Below are positions 9,227 to 19,258 of a DNA stretch of 64,000 bases, in pieces. Numbering within the stretch: the stretch's first letter is position 1; every line of letters begins with the position of its first letter. Made by a program: the position numbers and the translations under genes. Below the pieces are notes generated by a model. It worked only from the letters and a program-made list of their open reading frames with translations, did not search any database and was not told the origin of the DNA. Source of the DNA: Telmatactis stephensoni (taxonomy: Eukaryota; Cnidaria; Anthozoa; Actiniaria; Isophelliidae); assembly GCA_029948255.1 (NCBI GenBank), contig JALIZF010001476.1:248001-312000 (forward strand), given 5' to 3'.

Positions 9227-10312
9227 TCAATTAGTTCTGAGCTCGGTGTCGGTTGTGTTCAGTTCCATATCAGTAACTCTTGTTGAGCTGCAGCAGCCAC
9301 GAAGTTTTTGATGAATTCGCTTCAGCTCATCCTTGAAAGTCTTTCCAAAAGCAAAGCATATGGTCGGGTTGGTCACGGATATCAGAACTAGAAAATAATA
9401 GGAAACCTCCCGAAAACGCAGGAACGCACAGGGGATTTCAAGATCTTTGAAGTTCAAATAAACAGTAAAGCGAATTATTATATGTAAAGCAAAAGGAAGC
9501 CAACATATTGCAAAACAACAAACAATAGCGAAAGCCATGTAGACGATTTTCTTTTGACGCATCGATTCTTGAAGTTTCTGTTGATCTGAAAGAGATTCTC
9601 CCAAAACGTTGACTTGCTTTTTGAGCTTGAGAAAAATTGCTGTATAAGCAAATATGATAATAATTATAGGAAGAACAATGTTAATAATTATGTATGTAAA
9701 TATATAAGCCAAAAAGTCGTCTCGACTGTTCCAAGTGTCATAGCAATATAGTGTATTTGATCGATGAAGACTAAAGTTCTTAAGATGCACTGCGTTTATC
9801 GTAGTAGAGAGAAGCCATGCTGATAAAATCAGGATCAGGACAACCTTGGAAGATAGCCAAGAGCGTTTACTATGAGGAAATATCACGGCACAAAACCGGT
9901 CGAAGGTAATCAGCAGCAAACTGTAAGTTGAACAATCGCCGAACAGATCATGTAGAAATGGAACGACCTTACACAGAAAAAGCCCGAGATCTCCGGGAAC
10001 CAACCAAACCCACTGTCCAGTAAAAACCTCTGAGACTTTCTTGGGAATCATAAACCATACAATACCAATACCACATACTGCCAAATTCACCAGGAAAATG
10101 TTGGTTGATGTTCTCGTGGACTTGTTGGTGACGACTATATAGATGAGCAAGACATTACCAATCAGGCCGAAGACGATTACTATTATATAAATCAATGATA
10201 GAAAAACAGTGAGAGCCACGTACTTAAAGAGAAGGTTATAACAATGGACCTCGCGGATTGACCCATTGACATCAATACTTGAATTGAAATAAGTAAAATT
10301 CATGGCGTTCAT
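9227..10312 (-). CDS. Class A (rhodopsin-like) GPCR, intronless
   Basis: Seven-helix plasma-membrane receptor. Start taken at the ATG ending at 10312 (361 residues); a second ATG lies three codons on, and a GTG just upstream is unlikely. The N-terminus has glycosylation sites (NFT, NSS, NGS). Motifs: TM1 GNVLL; TM2 NLAVCG, where the usual Asp2.50 is absent; TM3 Cys (FLCKVV) and DRF in place of DRY; TM4 Trp; a Cys in loop 2 (YCYDTW); TM5 Pro (VLPIII); TM6 CWLP; TM7 NPTIC in place of NPxxY; helix 8 FGKTFKDELKR, then palmitoylation-type CC. The layout is like peptide receptors, but the ligand cannot be told. Cnidarians have many such single-exon lineage-specific receptors. Confidence 0.9.
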   Translation of the reverse strand: MNAMNFTYFNSSIDVNGSIREVHCYNLLFKYVALTVFLSLIYIIVIVFGLIGNVLLIYIVVTNKSTRTSTNIFLVNLAVCGIGIVWFMIPKKVSEVFTGQWVWLVPGDLGLFLCKVVPFLHDLFGDCSTYSLLLITFDRFCAVIFPHSKRSWLSSKVVLILILSAWLLSTTINAVHLKNFSLHRSNTLYCYDTWNSRDDFLAYIFTYIIINIVLPIIIIIFAYTAIFLKLKKQVNVLGESLSDQQKLQESMRQKKIVYMAFAIVCCFAICWLPFALHIIIRFTVYLNFKDLEIPCAFLRFREVSYYFLVLISVTNPTICFAFGKTFKDELKRIHQKLRGCCSSTRVTDMELNTTDTELRTN

Positions 10313-10970
10313 CACGAGGGAGCAAGAATACTGCTAAGGTTAGATCTGCCTATGCGGAACCTTCAAGAATACGTCACAAACGAAGGCCTTATAAAGGGCT
10401 TGGAACAATTGCGCAAAACCCCAGGCCGCTGGGAGTCTGGGCTTTTGTCTTTTATCTATTTTTAAAAGAAATCACCACCATTTCCTAATTATCAATCAGG
10501 AAATGCCGAATATAACCCAAATTGGATATGGAATTATCCTGAACGCTGTGTAGAGGGGAGGGAGGGGATGGTGAAATGAAAGATTGAGGTGCAGTGGCGT
10601 TAGGATGAAAGGTAATGTTGATAGGTACATAAAAGAGTAGATAAATGGAAAAAATATACAAATTGATGGGAAAACGACGGACTGGAATTAACAACAAAAC
10701 ACAGGGCGAAAAAAGTAAATTGGAATTCTATTGTGAGCTCACGTAGCGAAAGCATGGCATTCCTCGTAATGCGGAAAAACAGGCCAGGGAGTTGCCGGTA
10801 CTGCTCTGTACGATACACTATTCGTCAGGGACAAGATACGGAGCAGCGGATAAAAACCCACGCGTTTCGTAACTTTATAGCGCTGGAAGTCTTGCCCTAC
10901 GCGTGACCTGGCGACTAACGAGATATTCCACGTGGAGACGGAATATATATAATTTATTATATCCACATCC
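10313..10970. other. Region 5' of the GPCR gene
   Basis: Would hold the GPCR promoter (minus strand). No TATA box or start site is convincing. Several short overlapping ORFs on the minus strand (10485-10972) show no domain and are treated as chance. Confidence 0.4.
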
Positions 10971-11168
10971 ACTGGATATGAGCAATCGCGCGCTCTGATT
11001 GGTTCCTCTACTACTAGGCTATCAGCTCATATCCCGTGAGTAGAGAAAATCAAAATGGCGGATCGTTTTGCCGAACTAACTCGGGATGAAATAAAATCTT
11101 TACTAGAAAACAAAACTCCAAAACAAAAAACAAAAAAGCAATAAAGTTTGGAATGAAAGTATTTGATG
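10971..11168 (+). pseudogene. MADRF-type first exon with its promoter block, frameshifted
   Basis: ATG at 11055 opens MADRFAELTRDEIKSLLENK, followed in another frame by KKAIKFGMKVFD and a donor gtaaga at 11169. The A-rich tract at 11118-11140 must carry a 1- or 2-nt indel; the first frame ends at TAA by 11144. This N-terminus is one I associate with a multicopy cnidarian family related to KIAA1958/ZMYM-type tyrosine recombinase derivatives; that link is from memory. The ~85 bp before the ATG (gctctgattggttcctc... ctcatatcc) includes a CCAAT-like block and probably travels with the exon. No further exon is seen, so it is a fragment. Confidence 0.55.
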
Positions 11169-11757
11169 GTAAGAAGTACATTTTTTATTTTTCAATGATT
11201 ATTAATACAGATTTTTACCCCAAATCTACTGTCTCTGTCGCTATTTGCCGGTTTGTTTACAGTCCAAACACTTTTTGTGATCTTTTGCGACCTTTTTTAT
11301 TGTAGACTGGTTCCAGAGCTCATATAAATTTCGGACCGAGATGTCCAAAACTGAGTTAAATAGCTGCTTGCAGTTGAAACTATTTTATGCTTGATTACTG
11401 TTTCGTGTGATCCTGTGGAAAAACACCATTGAAGTCTTTTTCTGTGAAAAATAAATATGAAAATTAATTTTTGGTGCCGGGGGTTCCGTAGGTTTCGCCG
11501 TTCCCCGGTCCGTCGATCCGTGGATTCCTAACACCCGCCGAGCGTACCGCCTACGTAACGGGTCACGCGGTAGATAGGATGCAACAGTTCGGTTACGAGA
11601 TTGAACAGTTGGTCAAGGCAGATTTTGTAGTGTTTATACAGAGCTAATCGACGAAAAAATAAGCAAGTCAAACGTGGATACAACAAAACAGATAAGTGAC
11701 AATTTATTGACATATAATATCGAAATCTAACGGCTCAAAAAACCACCGATTTTCGAA
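11169..11757. other. Non-coding stretch with a GC-rich patch
   Basis: 11460-11580 is unusually GC-rich (ggtgccgggggttccgtagg, cgtaccgcctacgtaacggg) compared with its surroundings. No ORF with a domain and no structural RNA that I can name. Confidence 0.4.
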
Positions 11758-12222
11758 GTGACTAAATGTCCGGCAGCCGGACACGGTCTTCAAATAACTA
11801 AACGTCCGGCAGTCCAATAGTTTTCCACATTTCTCTTCTAAATCCAAAAAATATTTATTCGAAAATGTTCTACCTTTATTAAGAATCCTCCAGCGCTTCC
11901 AGACACGCAAAATTTTCGAACTTGATGCTTTTCGCTAACCCTGTACACAGAGTACGAAGCCATCCAAGCGCGTGACACTTTTCAGTCAATGACACTGCCG
12001 GACACGGTCTTCAAATTACTAAACGTCCGGCAGGCCAATATTTTTTTCCACATTTCTCTTTGAAATATACCACTTTCCCTAGGACAACATTCTATCTTTA
12101 TTTAGAATCCTCAAGCGCTTCTAGAAATTGAAAAAGATCGAACGTTGTCCTTTCCGCCGACCCTATACACAGAGTACGTCCGGCAGTCCGACTGTTACAC
12201 TCAAGTCAGCACTGCCGGACGT
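11758..12222. repeat. Tandem duplication of a ~221-bp unit rich in cgtccggcag
   Basis: The block cggacacggtcttcaaat begins at 11778 and again at 11999. Following segments match in order (ctaaacgtccggcag, ttccacatttctctt, tctatctttattaagaatcct, acacagagtac). The decamer cgtccggcag or its variants occurs at least five times. Copies have diverged by many point changes. Confidence 0.8.
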
Positions 12223-12588
12223 TTTTCGTCAAATTTCTCATCGTAAAAAAACCAAGGCTATAAAAATACGAATCTGTGACAGATCTCGCAAATTGTGTTT
12301 TTGTGCATCAGTGACGTGAGAACACAATTAAAGGGTATTTAAACTTTCCCAAACATCGTAATCCAGGAAAATGATGTAGAATTGTTCAAATGTTTGTAAC
12401 AAGCATGGAATTTGGCACACCGATAGAGGTTAATGACCTGAGCTAGTAATTCAAGAGGTGGAGCAAGGCCAAGAAATCAATTACTTATACATATCGATAT
12501 TCTTGGAATTATTTATCTCAGAAGCAAAGACAAACAGTATGTAACGCTAATGCAAAAGGGTGTAATTAAGGATAGTGATAAGGTAGAG
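12223..12588. other. No recognisable feature
   Basis: AT-rich unique-looking sequence; nothing supported on either strand. Confidence 0.4.
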
Positions 12589-12589
12589 T

Positions 12590-12657
<68 letters not shown>

Positions 12658-12706
12658 TTTTATTTATTTATTTATTTATTTATTTTATTTTTATTAATAT
12701 TATTAT
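12589..12706. repeat. (TTTA)n microsatellite
   Basis: About 28 near-perfect tetranucleotide units with two phase slips. A second short run with a ttaa/ttta mix lies at 12775-12808. An apparent protein of repeated YLFI here is only the repeat translated. Confidence 0.97.
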
Positions 12707-12808
12707 TTTATGGCTCTTTTTTGCAGTACCCTATTGAAAATCACGTTAATGTGACATAGGCTATACTGCTTAAATAAAGTTAATTAATTAATTTATTTAT
12801 TTATTTAG

Positions 12809-13845
12809 TATGCTGAGTAATTTTTGATTGAGAGCCACCCCCTCTAAATGCTACTTGGAGAACTATAGCTATGGAAGACATTATAAATGTAATTGATATA
12901 AAAGGTTTTTCCTCTTGTGGTGTCCATGTGAAATCTTGCACAATGTTAAAGGCTTAGGCCCAAAGTAATCCTAGATATGGAGCCACGCCTAAAATCAAGA
13001 ACTTCTAGTTTTATAGCAATGGAATATATCATTAAAAAATCGAGCAAAATAAACCTTTAATTTATAAGCAGCGAGGAAATATCATTCAAAATGTAATAAG
13101 CATAAAGCCACGCCCTAACACTCACTTACAGAATTTTAGTTATGGTATAATGTATATCAATGTGTATAGAAAAGTCGATTACTTAAACGAAATGTGGCGG
13201 CAGAAAGAGACGTACTGCAACTATTAAAATCTGTAAGTATTTTTATAGGGCGTAGCTCTATGCTAATCATATCTTGAATTCATTTATTTTATTACTGCTT
13301 TCACTATTACGGTTTTATACTAAAACTACAGGTATATTTTGCCGATTTTATATAATGATTCATTATATACATATGGAGATTTATTATCTAAAATTCCATT
13401 CAGTAAATTTAATTATTTTATAATTGGCTTCTTTTGCACGGTCACACAAGGTACTAGCGGAGGTACGTGTTCGTGTAACGCTCAACCTTGCATGCCGATA
13501 TTCAGACTCATTCAACAGAATCAACAATGTAAGTGTATTTCGTCTTAGGCCTACCCTGGGCTCCAGTGGTTTATTATTCGCTTTCTTTAGACAGTTTTTC
13601 TCTTGTCTTTCTCTCCTATCAGGTAAATCAACGTCGGAACGAGACGATAAACCCCTGGAACCCAGGGTATCTTAGGTCCTGTTTCTATGGAGAAAAGTTG
13701 TCTCGGTACCCGAGATAGCCCTCCTCACCGAGTTTCCCTGGGCGAGCTAATTTTTCATGTATTTCTTTGAAAAATTCAACCTAGCGAGACAGCTTTTTAC
13801 TCGTGCCCAGGCCTTTAGGCCGGGAACGAGTTATAAACTGCAAAT

Positions 13846-13846
<1 letters not shown>
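12809..13846. other. No recognisable gene
   Basis: AT-rich. Overlapping short plus-strand ORFs at 13339-13718 have no domain and share one stretch in different frames. ggcctaccctgggctcc at 13548 and ccctggaacccagggta at 13650 form a loose inverted pair. Confidence 0.4.

Positions 13847-13880
<34 letters not shown>
13847..13880. repeat. Poly(T) tract, 34 nt
   Basis: Uninterrupted T run after ctgcaaatg. It could be the A tail of a minus-strand retrotransposed sequence, but the adjacent sequence (13881-14045) is not recognised. Confidence 0.9.
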
Positions 13881-15362
13881 CCTGTGTTCGTCCTGAGGGA
13901 CCTCTGATTGGTTAAGAGCGTAAAAACAATGCCCTTCATTCATCACCTTTAAGCGACACCGAACGCAAGCCAGGAACTTTAGGAATGCAAGATGGCCGAC
14001 TTCAAAGAAAATAGCTTTCAGAGACAGGCTTTTCCTGCAGTAGAACAATGTAATTTGGAGCTTTTAACTCGAGATATACCTATATACTTATATGAGCTTC
14101 AGAATGGGCTGTTATTTTGAGCTTCATCTCCAATACTTTGACCAAATATCGAACTCTAAATGGAGTACTTGAAAGCCGAGGCCCTCGCGATAACGACTAT
14201 TTCCTATGAGCTGGAAAACTACGAATTTCTCATCCTACATGTTGCTAAACGAACATACATAGAAGCAAGTCAATTATATTCCTCATTCAAGCATTCAAGA
14301 GATCTTGAGAGGTTTTTGTAGTGAATTTTAATTTAATATCGGAATGGCATGAAAATAGATTCCATTGACCTTGTATTTCGCGTTTGGTCACGTAACGTCT
14401 TTTATTCATATATATAACATCCGAAACATGAACGAAAAAATACACGATTTGTTATTGTGTCAAATATGCCGTTGTAGAAGTCTTTACAGCAAACAATTGA
14501 GATATATAGTGAAATAAGAAGTTGAATATAAAACTGGTATATTTTTGCATGTTGGAGATATCTAATACCTATGCATGATAATAGAAAGACAAAGGCACTA
14601 ATAGCTGTTGACAGACAAACTAACTAATCAAGATATTTTTTAGTTTAAGTTAGCCGATTCAAAAAAGGTCATTTGTTACGGTTAGCTATTTCCCGGAATG
14701 GTGAAGAATGCGTGAAACGGCTAGGGGAAGAGTACGAACGGAGCCGGTCATTGGAGCCTCTCTTAAAAAGGGCTCCAGGCATAGGCACGAGTGAACGCAC
14801 GTGTGCGTCTAGTCTCTATTTAAACTGGGCCTTAGGGACGGACAATTAGATTTTATGGGAGAGAGGGGGGGGGGGGGGATTTTTTTGTGCAGGAATTTTT
14901 TTGTGGCTGCGCAGGAGGTTTTTTTTCAACGTGATTTGCTCTCAGGATATTTTTTTAAATTTTTAATGTTTTAGATTTTTTACCGGTAAAATGTACCCTC
15001 TAGGTTCCATTGCTTTTACGGCATTCGATATCGTTCTGAAAATACGTTTAAACATACAGGTGTTCTCTTTATGGTAACATTCGACAGAAAAGATTTCTTT
15101 TGAGTTCGGTAGATGGATAGGAACTTTATCCACGTGTCAGAAACATTTAGCCAAGCTAAGGGAAAATTATTCTACTAGCTAATAGGAAACACAAACTGCG
15201 GCAAATCACAGGAATCAAACAAACACAACAGACAAGAAAAGCTACCATTTCGCAACAGTTTTCCACATAGAATTTCTGTTGTTTAATTTAAACCCCAGAA
15301 GATTAATATCTAAAACTAAAGGAAATCATTCAGTAATTAAGAACTAGAGATGCGTGTTTCCT
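13881..15362. other. Gene-free sequence with a G14 run and T-rich block
   Basis: A G14 run (14865-14878) is followed by repeated ggattttttt / gcaggaattttttt / gcaggaggtttttttt phrases (14870-14965), a degenerate short repeat. No coding signal. Confidence 0.5.
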
Positions 15363-15509
15363 TTAGAGTACAAACACTAAAAGTGTGCAACACTTTGCAC
15401 TATTTAGTACTAAATAGCACTGATTAAACAATATAAAATAATATAATTAGCATAATTTAGTGCTATTTAGTACTATTTATGTTGTACACTTTTAGTGTTT
15501 GTACTCTAA
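15363..15509. mobile_element. Palindromic MITE, 147 bp, ends TTAGAGTACAAACACTAAAA
   Basis: The first ~30 bp and the last ~30 bp are reverse complements with one mismatch (gagtacaaacactaaaagtg), and the inner halves also pair (tagtactaaatagcact), so nearly the whole element folds into a hairpin. TA borders both GAGTAC ends, which suits a Tc1/mariner-type TA target. Confidence 0.85.
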
Positions 15510-15799
15510 TAATAGACGAAATCGGCTAACGCATTTTTGTACCCAATTAAACCATTTTGTTTGCATGCTGCATTTCAATATGAAGCATTGACATTTGAAT
15601 TGCTGGTATAGAATACTTCCTAGATGTTAAACATAAACGCAACACTTGGTGTTTACTGTGGTTCTTGCACACTACATGTACTATTCGCTCACACACTCTC
15701 CTCACGTGTCCTTTTCTAACTCCAGTCCCATAATGCATTGCTGCACTACAATCCTACTGCTGGGTTGCATGTGACATCTTGGATGAACCAACACAAGAT
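15510..15799. other. Unassigned sequence
   Basis: A short minus-strand ORF (15547-15738) has no recognisable domain. Confidence 0.3.
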
Positions 15800-16377
15800 T
15801 TCTTATTACGTTTATTGTTTGTTCATCCAACATGGCTACCGTTTCTTTGTCTTTTAATTTGGTTCCCAAAGGAATGGATGAAACCCTGAAATTGGGTACA
15901 ACACTGCGTTAGCCGATAACGGGTCTATTGAAAAACAACAACAACTTTTATTCGAAACCTGCAACAAAGATCCTTCACCATCCAGCTTCCATTTATAATT
16001 GAGCCATACATTAAGACATGCTATTTCATTCTCTCTTCTCTCTTTCAGGAATTCTAAAACAGCCAAACAAGAGCTACAATGTTTTTCGGATTTTCCCAAT
16101 CAAATCGATGTCCCAGAAAACACTATGAAGAAATATTTTATGGAAAATTGTCAGTTATGTATGAACAGGTAATAGTGTTTGTATATAATACGCGCGCACG
16201 CATTTGGGTGCTGTACGTATAAAGTATACACTTAAGATAGTTCGGGATTCATGGATTCTGCAATAAACGTTGGTCAAAACTTTGTCTACTAATAGAACAA
16301 GATAGGTGAAACTCAATAATCAAAAGACAAAGAAGCGGTAGCCATGTTGGATGAACAAACAATAAACGTAATAAGAA
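15800..16377. repeat. Inverted repeat, 56-bp arms separated by ~465 bp
   Basis: Arm 15800-15856 (cttattacgtttattgtttg, ttcatccaacatggctacc, tttctttgtctttt) recurs reversed at 16322-16377 with about two mismatches. The spacer holds no gene; it may be a non-autonomous element with an internal part, or the product of a local inverted duplication. Confidence 0.8.
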
Positions 16378-17138
16378 GGGGCTTGAGGAGAGTGAACTTA
16401 GGCAGTTTTGTGTATAATTTGTGCTAAATAAGATTGTAGGATTTCTCAAAAATAGTAATTATTTCAATGAATAGCAATGCGTTTACCTAAAGTTAACAAT
16501 ATATCCTTACGAGTGGGTCTTTTGCTATTTATGTCGTCTTCTAAATCTTGAAAAGTCGCAGAATTGGAAATTCAATGACCTCTTCAGCCTATTGCAAAAG
16601 CCATTATTACTTGTGGCTACCAACGCACAATAGTCCAAATTACTAGTGGATGCTATCGAAAAGATATTGATTTTATTCAAGATTCAGAAAGATTATTATA
16701 TTATAAATGAAAAATGATCGAAAACATCCAAAAAAGGGGTCACCGTATTATTTGAAGAGCTAAATCGCTTTGCAAACGAACCCTAAATTCCACCCATTTT
16801 AGCATTGTTCTCGCCGGCCTTTTCGTTAGATAAGATTCACTAAATTTATAATTTCGAGGATCAACACGACTTACTTTGTTCAATATTGTTTGATTTTTTT
16901 TCAAAAATTCGGTCGATAAGATATTATTTTTATGCTCTCTTGGCTAAAACTAGAGTTTCTCTTCAATCGTTGACAAACTAGTGCTCAGACACCTCACGGT
17001 AAAACTAATGCCCTTTAATAAAAGTGCTGGCGCTCGAATGCGCGCTGGAGATGCGCCGTAGCAAGGGTCCCGAACTACTTAAGCCTGCTTTTCAGCGACG
17101 GAAGTAGAAGCGGAAATAACATACGCAGGAGCAAGGAT
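16378..17138. other. No recognisable feature
   Basis: AT-rich; no ORF with a domain and no repeat structure noticed. Confidence 0.4.
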
Positions 17139-17286
17139 GCATGGCACAGTTAGTTAGCGCGGTCTTCGGTGCGAGAGGTCCCGAGTTCGATTCCCAGAGA
17201 CTTCACACCCTTGTTTCGGTTTCTTTCCTTTAAATACCCTTGAACTACCCTCCCCCCAAAAACAACAACAACAACAACAACAAAAG
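17139..17286 (+). mobile_element. tRNA-derived SINE fragment
   Basis: The head resembles a tRNA with pol III boxes: A-box-like tggcacagttag (17142-17153) and B-box-like gagttcgattccc (17183-17195), 30 bp apart. No acceptor stem pairs, so it is not a tRNA gene. A short unrelated body leads to an (AAC)n tail at 17258-17286, the usual 3' end of such SINEs. Confidence 0.65.
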
Positions 17287-17897
17287 ACAAAAACAAAACA
17301 AAAGAACAAACAGCAACAGCATCAACAACCGGAGCACTAATGGAGAGAGGGGGTGAAGGGCGCACCCTTCGAATGCTTTATATATGAGACCCTGGGCTAA
17401 GGAGAACTAGGCAAGCACTCCACGCGCTTCGAAGTAAAATAAATTGCCTTTGCCTTTTATTTTTGCCTCACGCAGACTCAGGGTCCGTTAATAATCGGAA
17501 AATAAAACAAAAGAAGTCAGCCCGCTTAACCGGGCTAGCCCGTTTCATATAATCCGGCACTCAGTGTTTCATTTCCATCGAGACGTGAAATAAAGACAAT
17601 GGACAGTGCAGATTCTGCACATAATTTGCTTCCGTGAAAACCGGACTTAATGACCAAATAAGTCCCCCTATACGACATTTTTGAATAAGACCATGGACTC
17701 GAATAAGCCCCTAAACAGCACTGCAGTCCACAAATCTAGGACGTTTTTGTTTGTAACTAGTTGTATTAAAGAGAGAGGAAAAAAAATTATGCACTATTTT
17801 GTATACATTTCGGCCGCTTCGCCTCGGGAAACACCAGCAGTCTTGGGACCACAAAACATACTGTTTTCCTTGGTTCCAGCAAATACGTGTTAATTGC
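17287..17897. other. Unassigned sequence between two AAC repeats
   Basis: Contains cttcgaatgctttatatatgag and nearby direct phrases common in dispersed repeats, but no supported gene. Confidence 0.3.
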
Positions 17898-17898
17898 A

Positions 17899-17943
<45 letters not shown>

Positions 17944-17960
17944 AAAAAAAAAAAAAAAAA
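17898..17960. repeat. (CAA)n followed by A(18)
   Basis: About 15 CAA units run into a pure A tract (17943-17960). Like the tract at 17258 it may mark a retroposon 3' end; the preceding ~200 bp show no pol III boxes. Confidence 0.9.
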
Positions 17961-18272
17961 CAACAAAAAAACAAAAGCAGAATCTTGTTTAGGGTAGGTA
18001 CGCGCCTAAAGACTGATCAAGGCTGTAGAACGCGAGGCGGACTGTTTCTAATGATATGGAAGTGAGACAGGGATAATACAATTTTTTTCCTCAGTTAATG
18101 TGTGAATCTGGCTACTTGATACCAATGATTTGTGGCAAGGTGTTGAACGCTGCGGTCAAAGACATTTATAAACTAGCCATTTCTAATAGAAAGTGAAGTG
18201 CTGCGAGTATGCAAGGTATACAGCAACAATTGAGAGTGGGTGATTTAACCCGTGAAACCCTAAGTAAACGTA

Positions 18273-18840
18273 GTTGTGGTTATAAAATTGCGTTGGTAAG
18301 TGAATTGTAATGGATTTCTTTTGTATCTTTGACTGGTAAATAATTAGCGATATTGTTAATACAAATTTTGCTTATTGTTCTTTTAATTTTAGTCAGTCTT
18401 TGAATCAGTTTTGAGAGAATTATCAAGCTGCGTGATCGTGTTAGATCGGTAAGCTGAAACCCAAGCTTTTGTGCTATCTACAAATATTCATAAAGGTCAA
18501 AGGCTGTTTCTTTAGTAGTGACGTTTTACAGGCAGCAACAAAAGTGCGGACAAACTCATAAAAGATCATTGTCTTTCTCTAAAACCATCACTAAACTGCC
18601 TGTAAAACGTCACTAGCCTGTGACCTTTAGAAATATTTGCACTGACGAATGAGGGTTGAATTCGACATGATATCGAACATGATAGCACATAAACTTAAGT
18701 TTCAACTTACCTCAAAATTGATTCAAAGACTGACTAAAATTAAAAGAACAATAAGCAAAATTTCCCTAATTATTTACCAGTCAAAGATACAAAAGATATC
18801 CATTACAACATACTTACCAACACTCTTTTATATCCACAAC
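18273..18840. mobile_element. Large fold-back element, arms of ~250 bp
   Basis: The left arm (18273-18535) and right arm (18596-18840) are reverse complements over most of their length: gttgtgg..tataaaa at the ends, tcttttgtatctttgactgg, tttaattttagtcagtcttt, and gtgacgttttacaggcag at the inner ends, around a 60-bp loop. Indels of up to ~20 bp separate the arms. No coding frame. Confidence 0.88.
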
Positions 18841-18911
18841 TTGTATATCCAGTGACCACTGACCATGCATTAACGTTAACTGATTATGATGACGTTTTTT
18901 GACGTCACGAG

Positions 18912-19258
18912 AAAATCGCTGAAAAGCTCGAGCTTTGCACGAATAGTAAGCTCAATCCGCCTACAATGCGATGCGTATTCTTGACATTGGTACAGGAACT
19001 GGTCTGCTTGGTGTGTTGCTGAAAGAACTCGGGTTCATCAATGTAGATGCTATCGACTGCTGTGAAGCCATGTTGCAGAAGGTAAAAGAAAAGAACGTTT
19101 ATAACAAAATCATTGTGAAGTTTATTGACGAGAAAATGAACGAGGAAATCAAAGACGGTGAATATGACATTATGGTCAGCTCTGCAGCGATCTCAGCATC
19201 GCATATCCAACCTCGAGCTTTCGATGAAATGCTTCGTTGGCTCCGAAAAGGCAAGTAA
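18912..19258 (+). pseudogene. METTL27-like SAM methyltransferase exon, frame broken by a 5-bp duplication
   Basis: Codes for the SAM-binding core of a class I methyltransferase: ILDIGTGTGLLG (motif I), then VDAIDCCEAML, YDIMVSSAA and a HIQPRAFDEMLRWLRK segment, the order seen in METTL27/WBSCR27. Its substrate is unknown. An ATG at 18971 opens the visible ORF, but the sequence upstream reads EKIAEKLELCTNSKLNPPTM in another frame and joins perfectly if one of the two copies of atgcg at 18966-18975 is removed. The exon ends ccgaaaag|gcaagt at 19250, a GC-type donor. No further exon found. Probably a pseudogene or an allele/assembly with a small duplication. Confidence 0.7.

Noticed and set aside
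10485..10972. Three overlapping minus-strand ORFs upstream of the GPCR
   Set aside because: Overlapping frames, no motif, no splice logic.
12550..12759. ORF of repeated YLFI
   Set aside because: Translation of the TTTA microsatellite.
17139..17200. tRNA gene
   Set aside because: Pol III boxes are present but acceptor and anticodon stems do not form, and an AAC tail follows; treated as a SINE.
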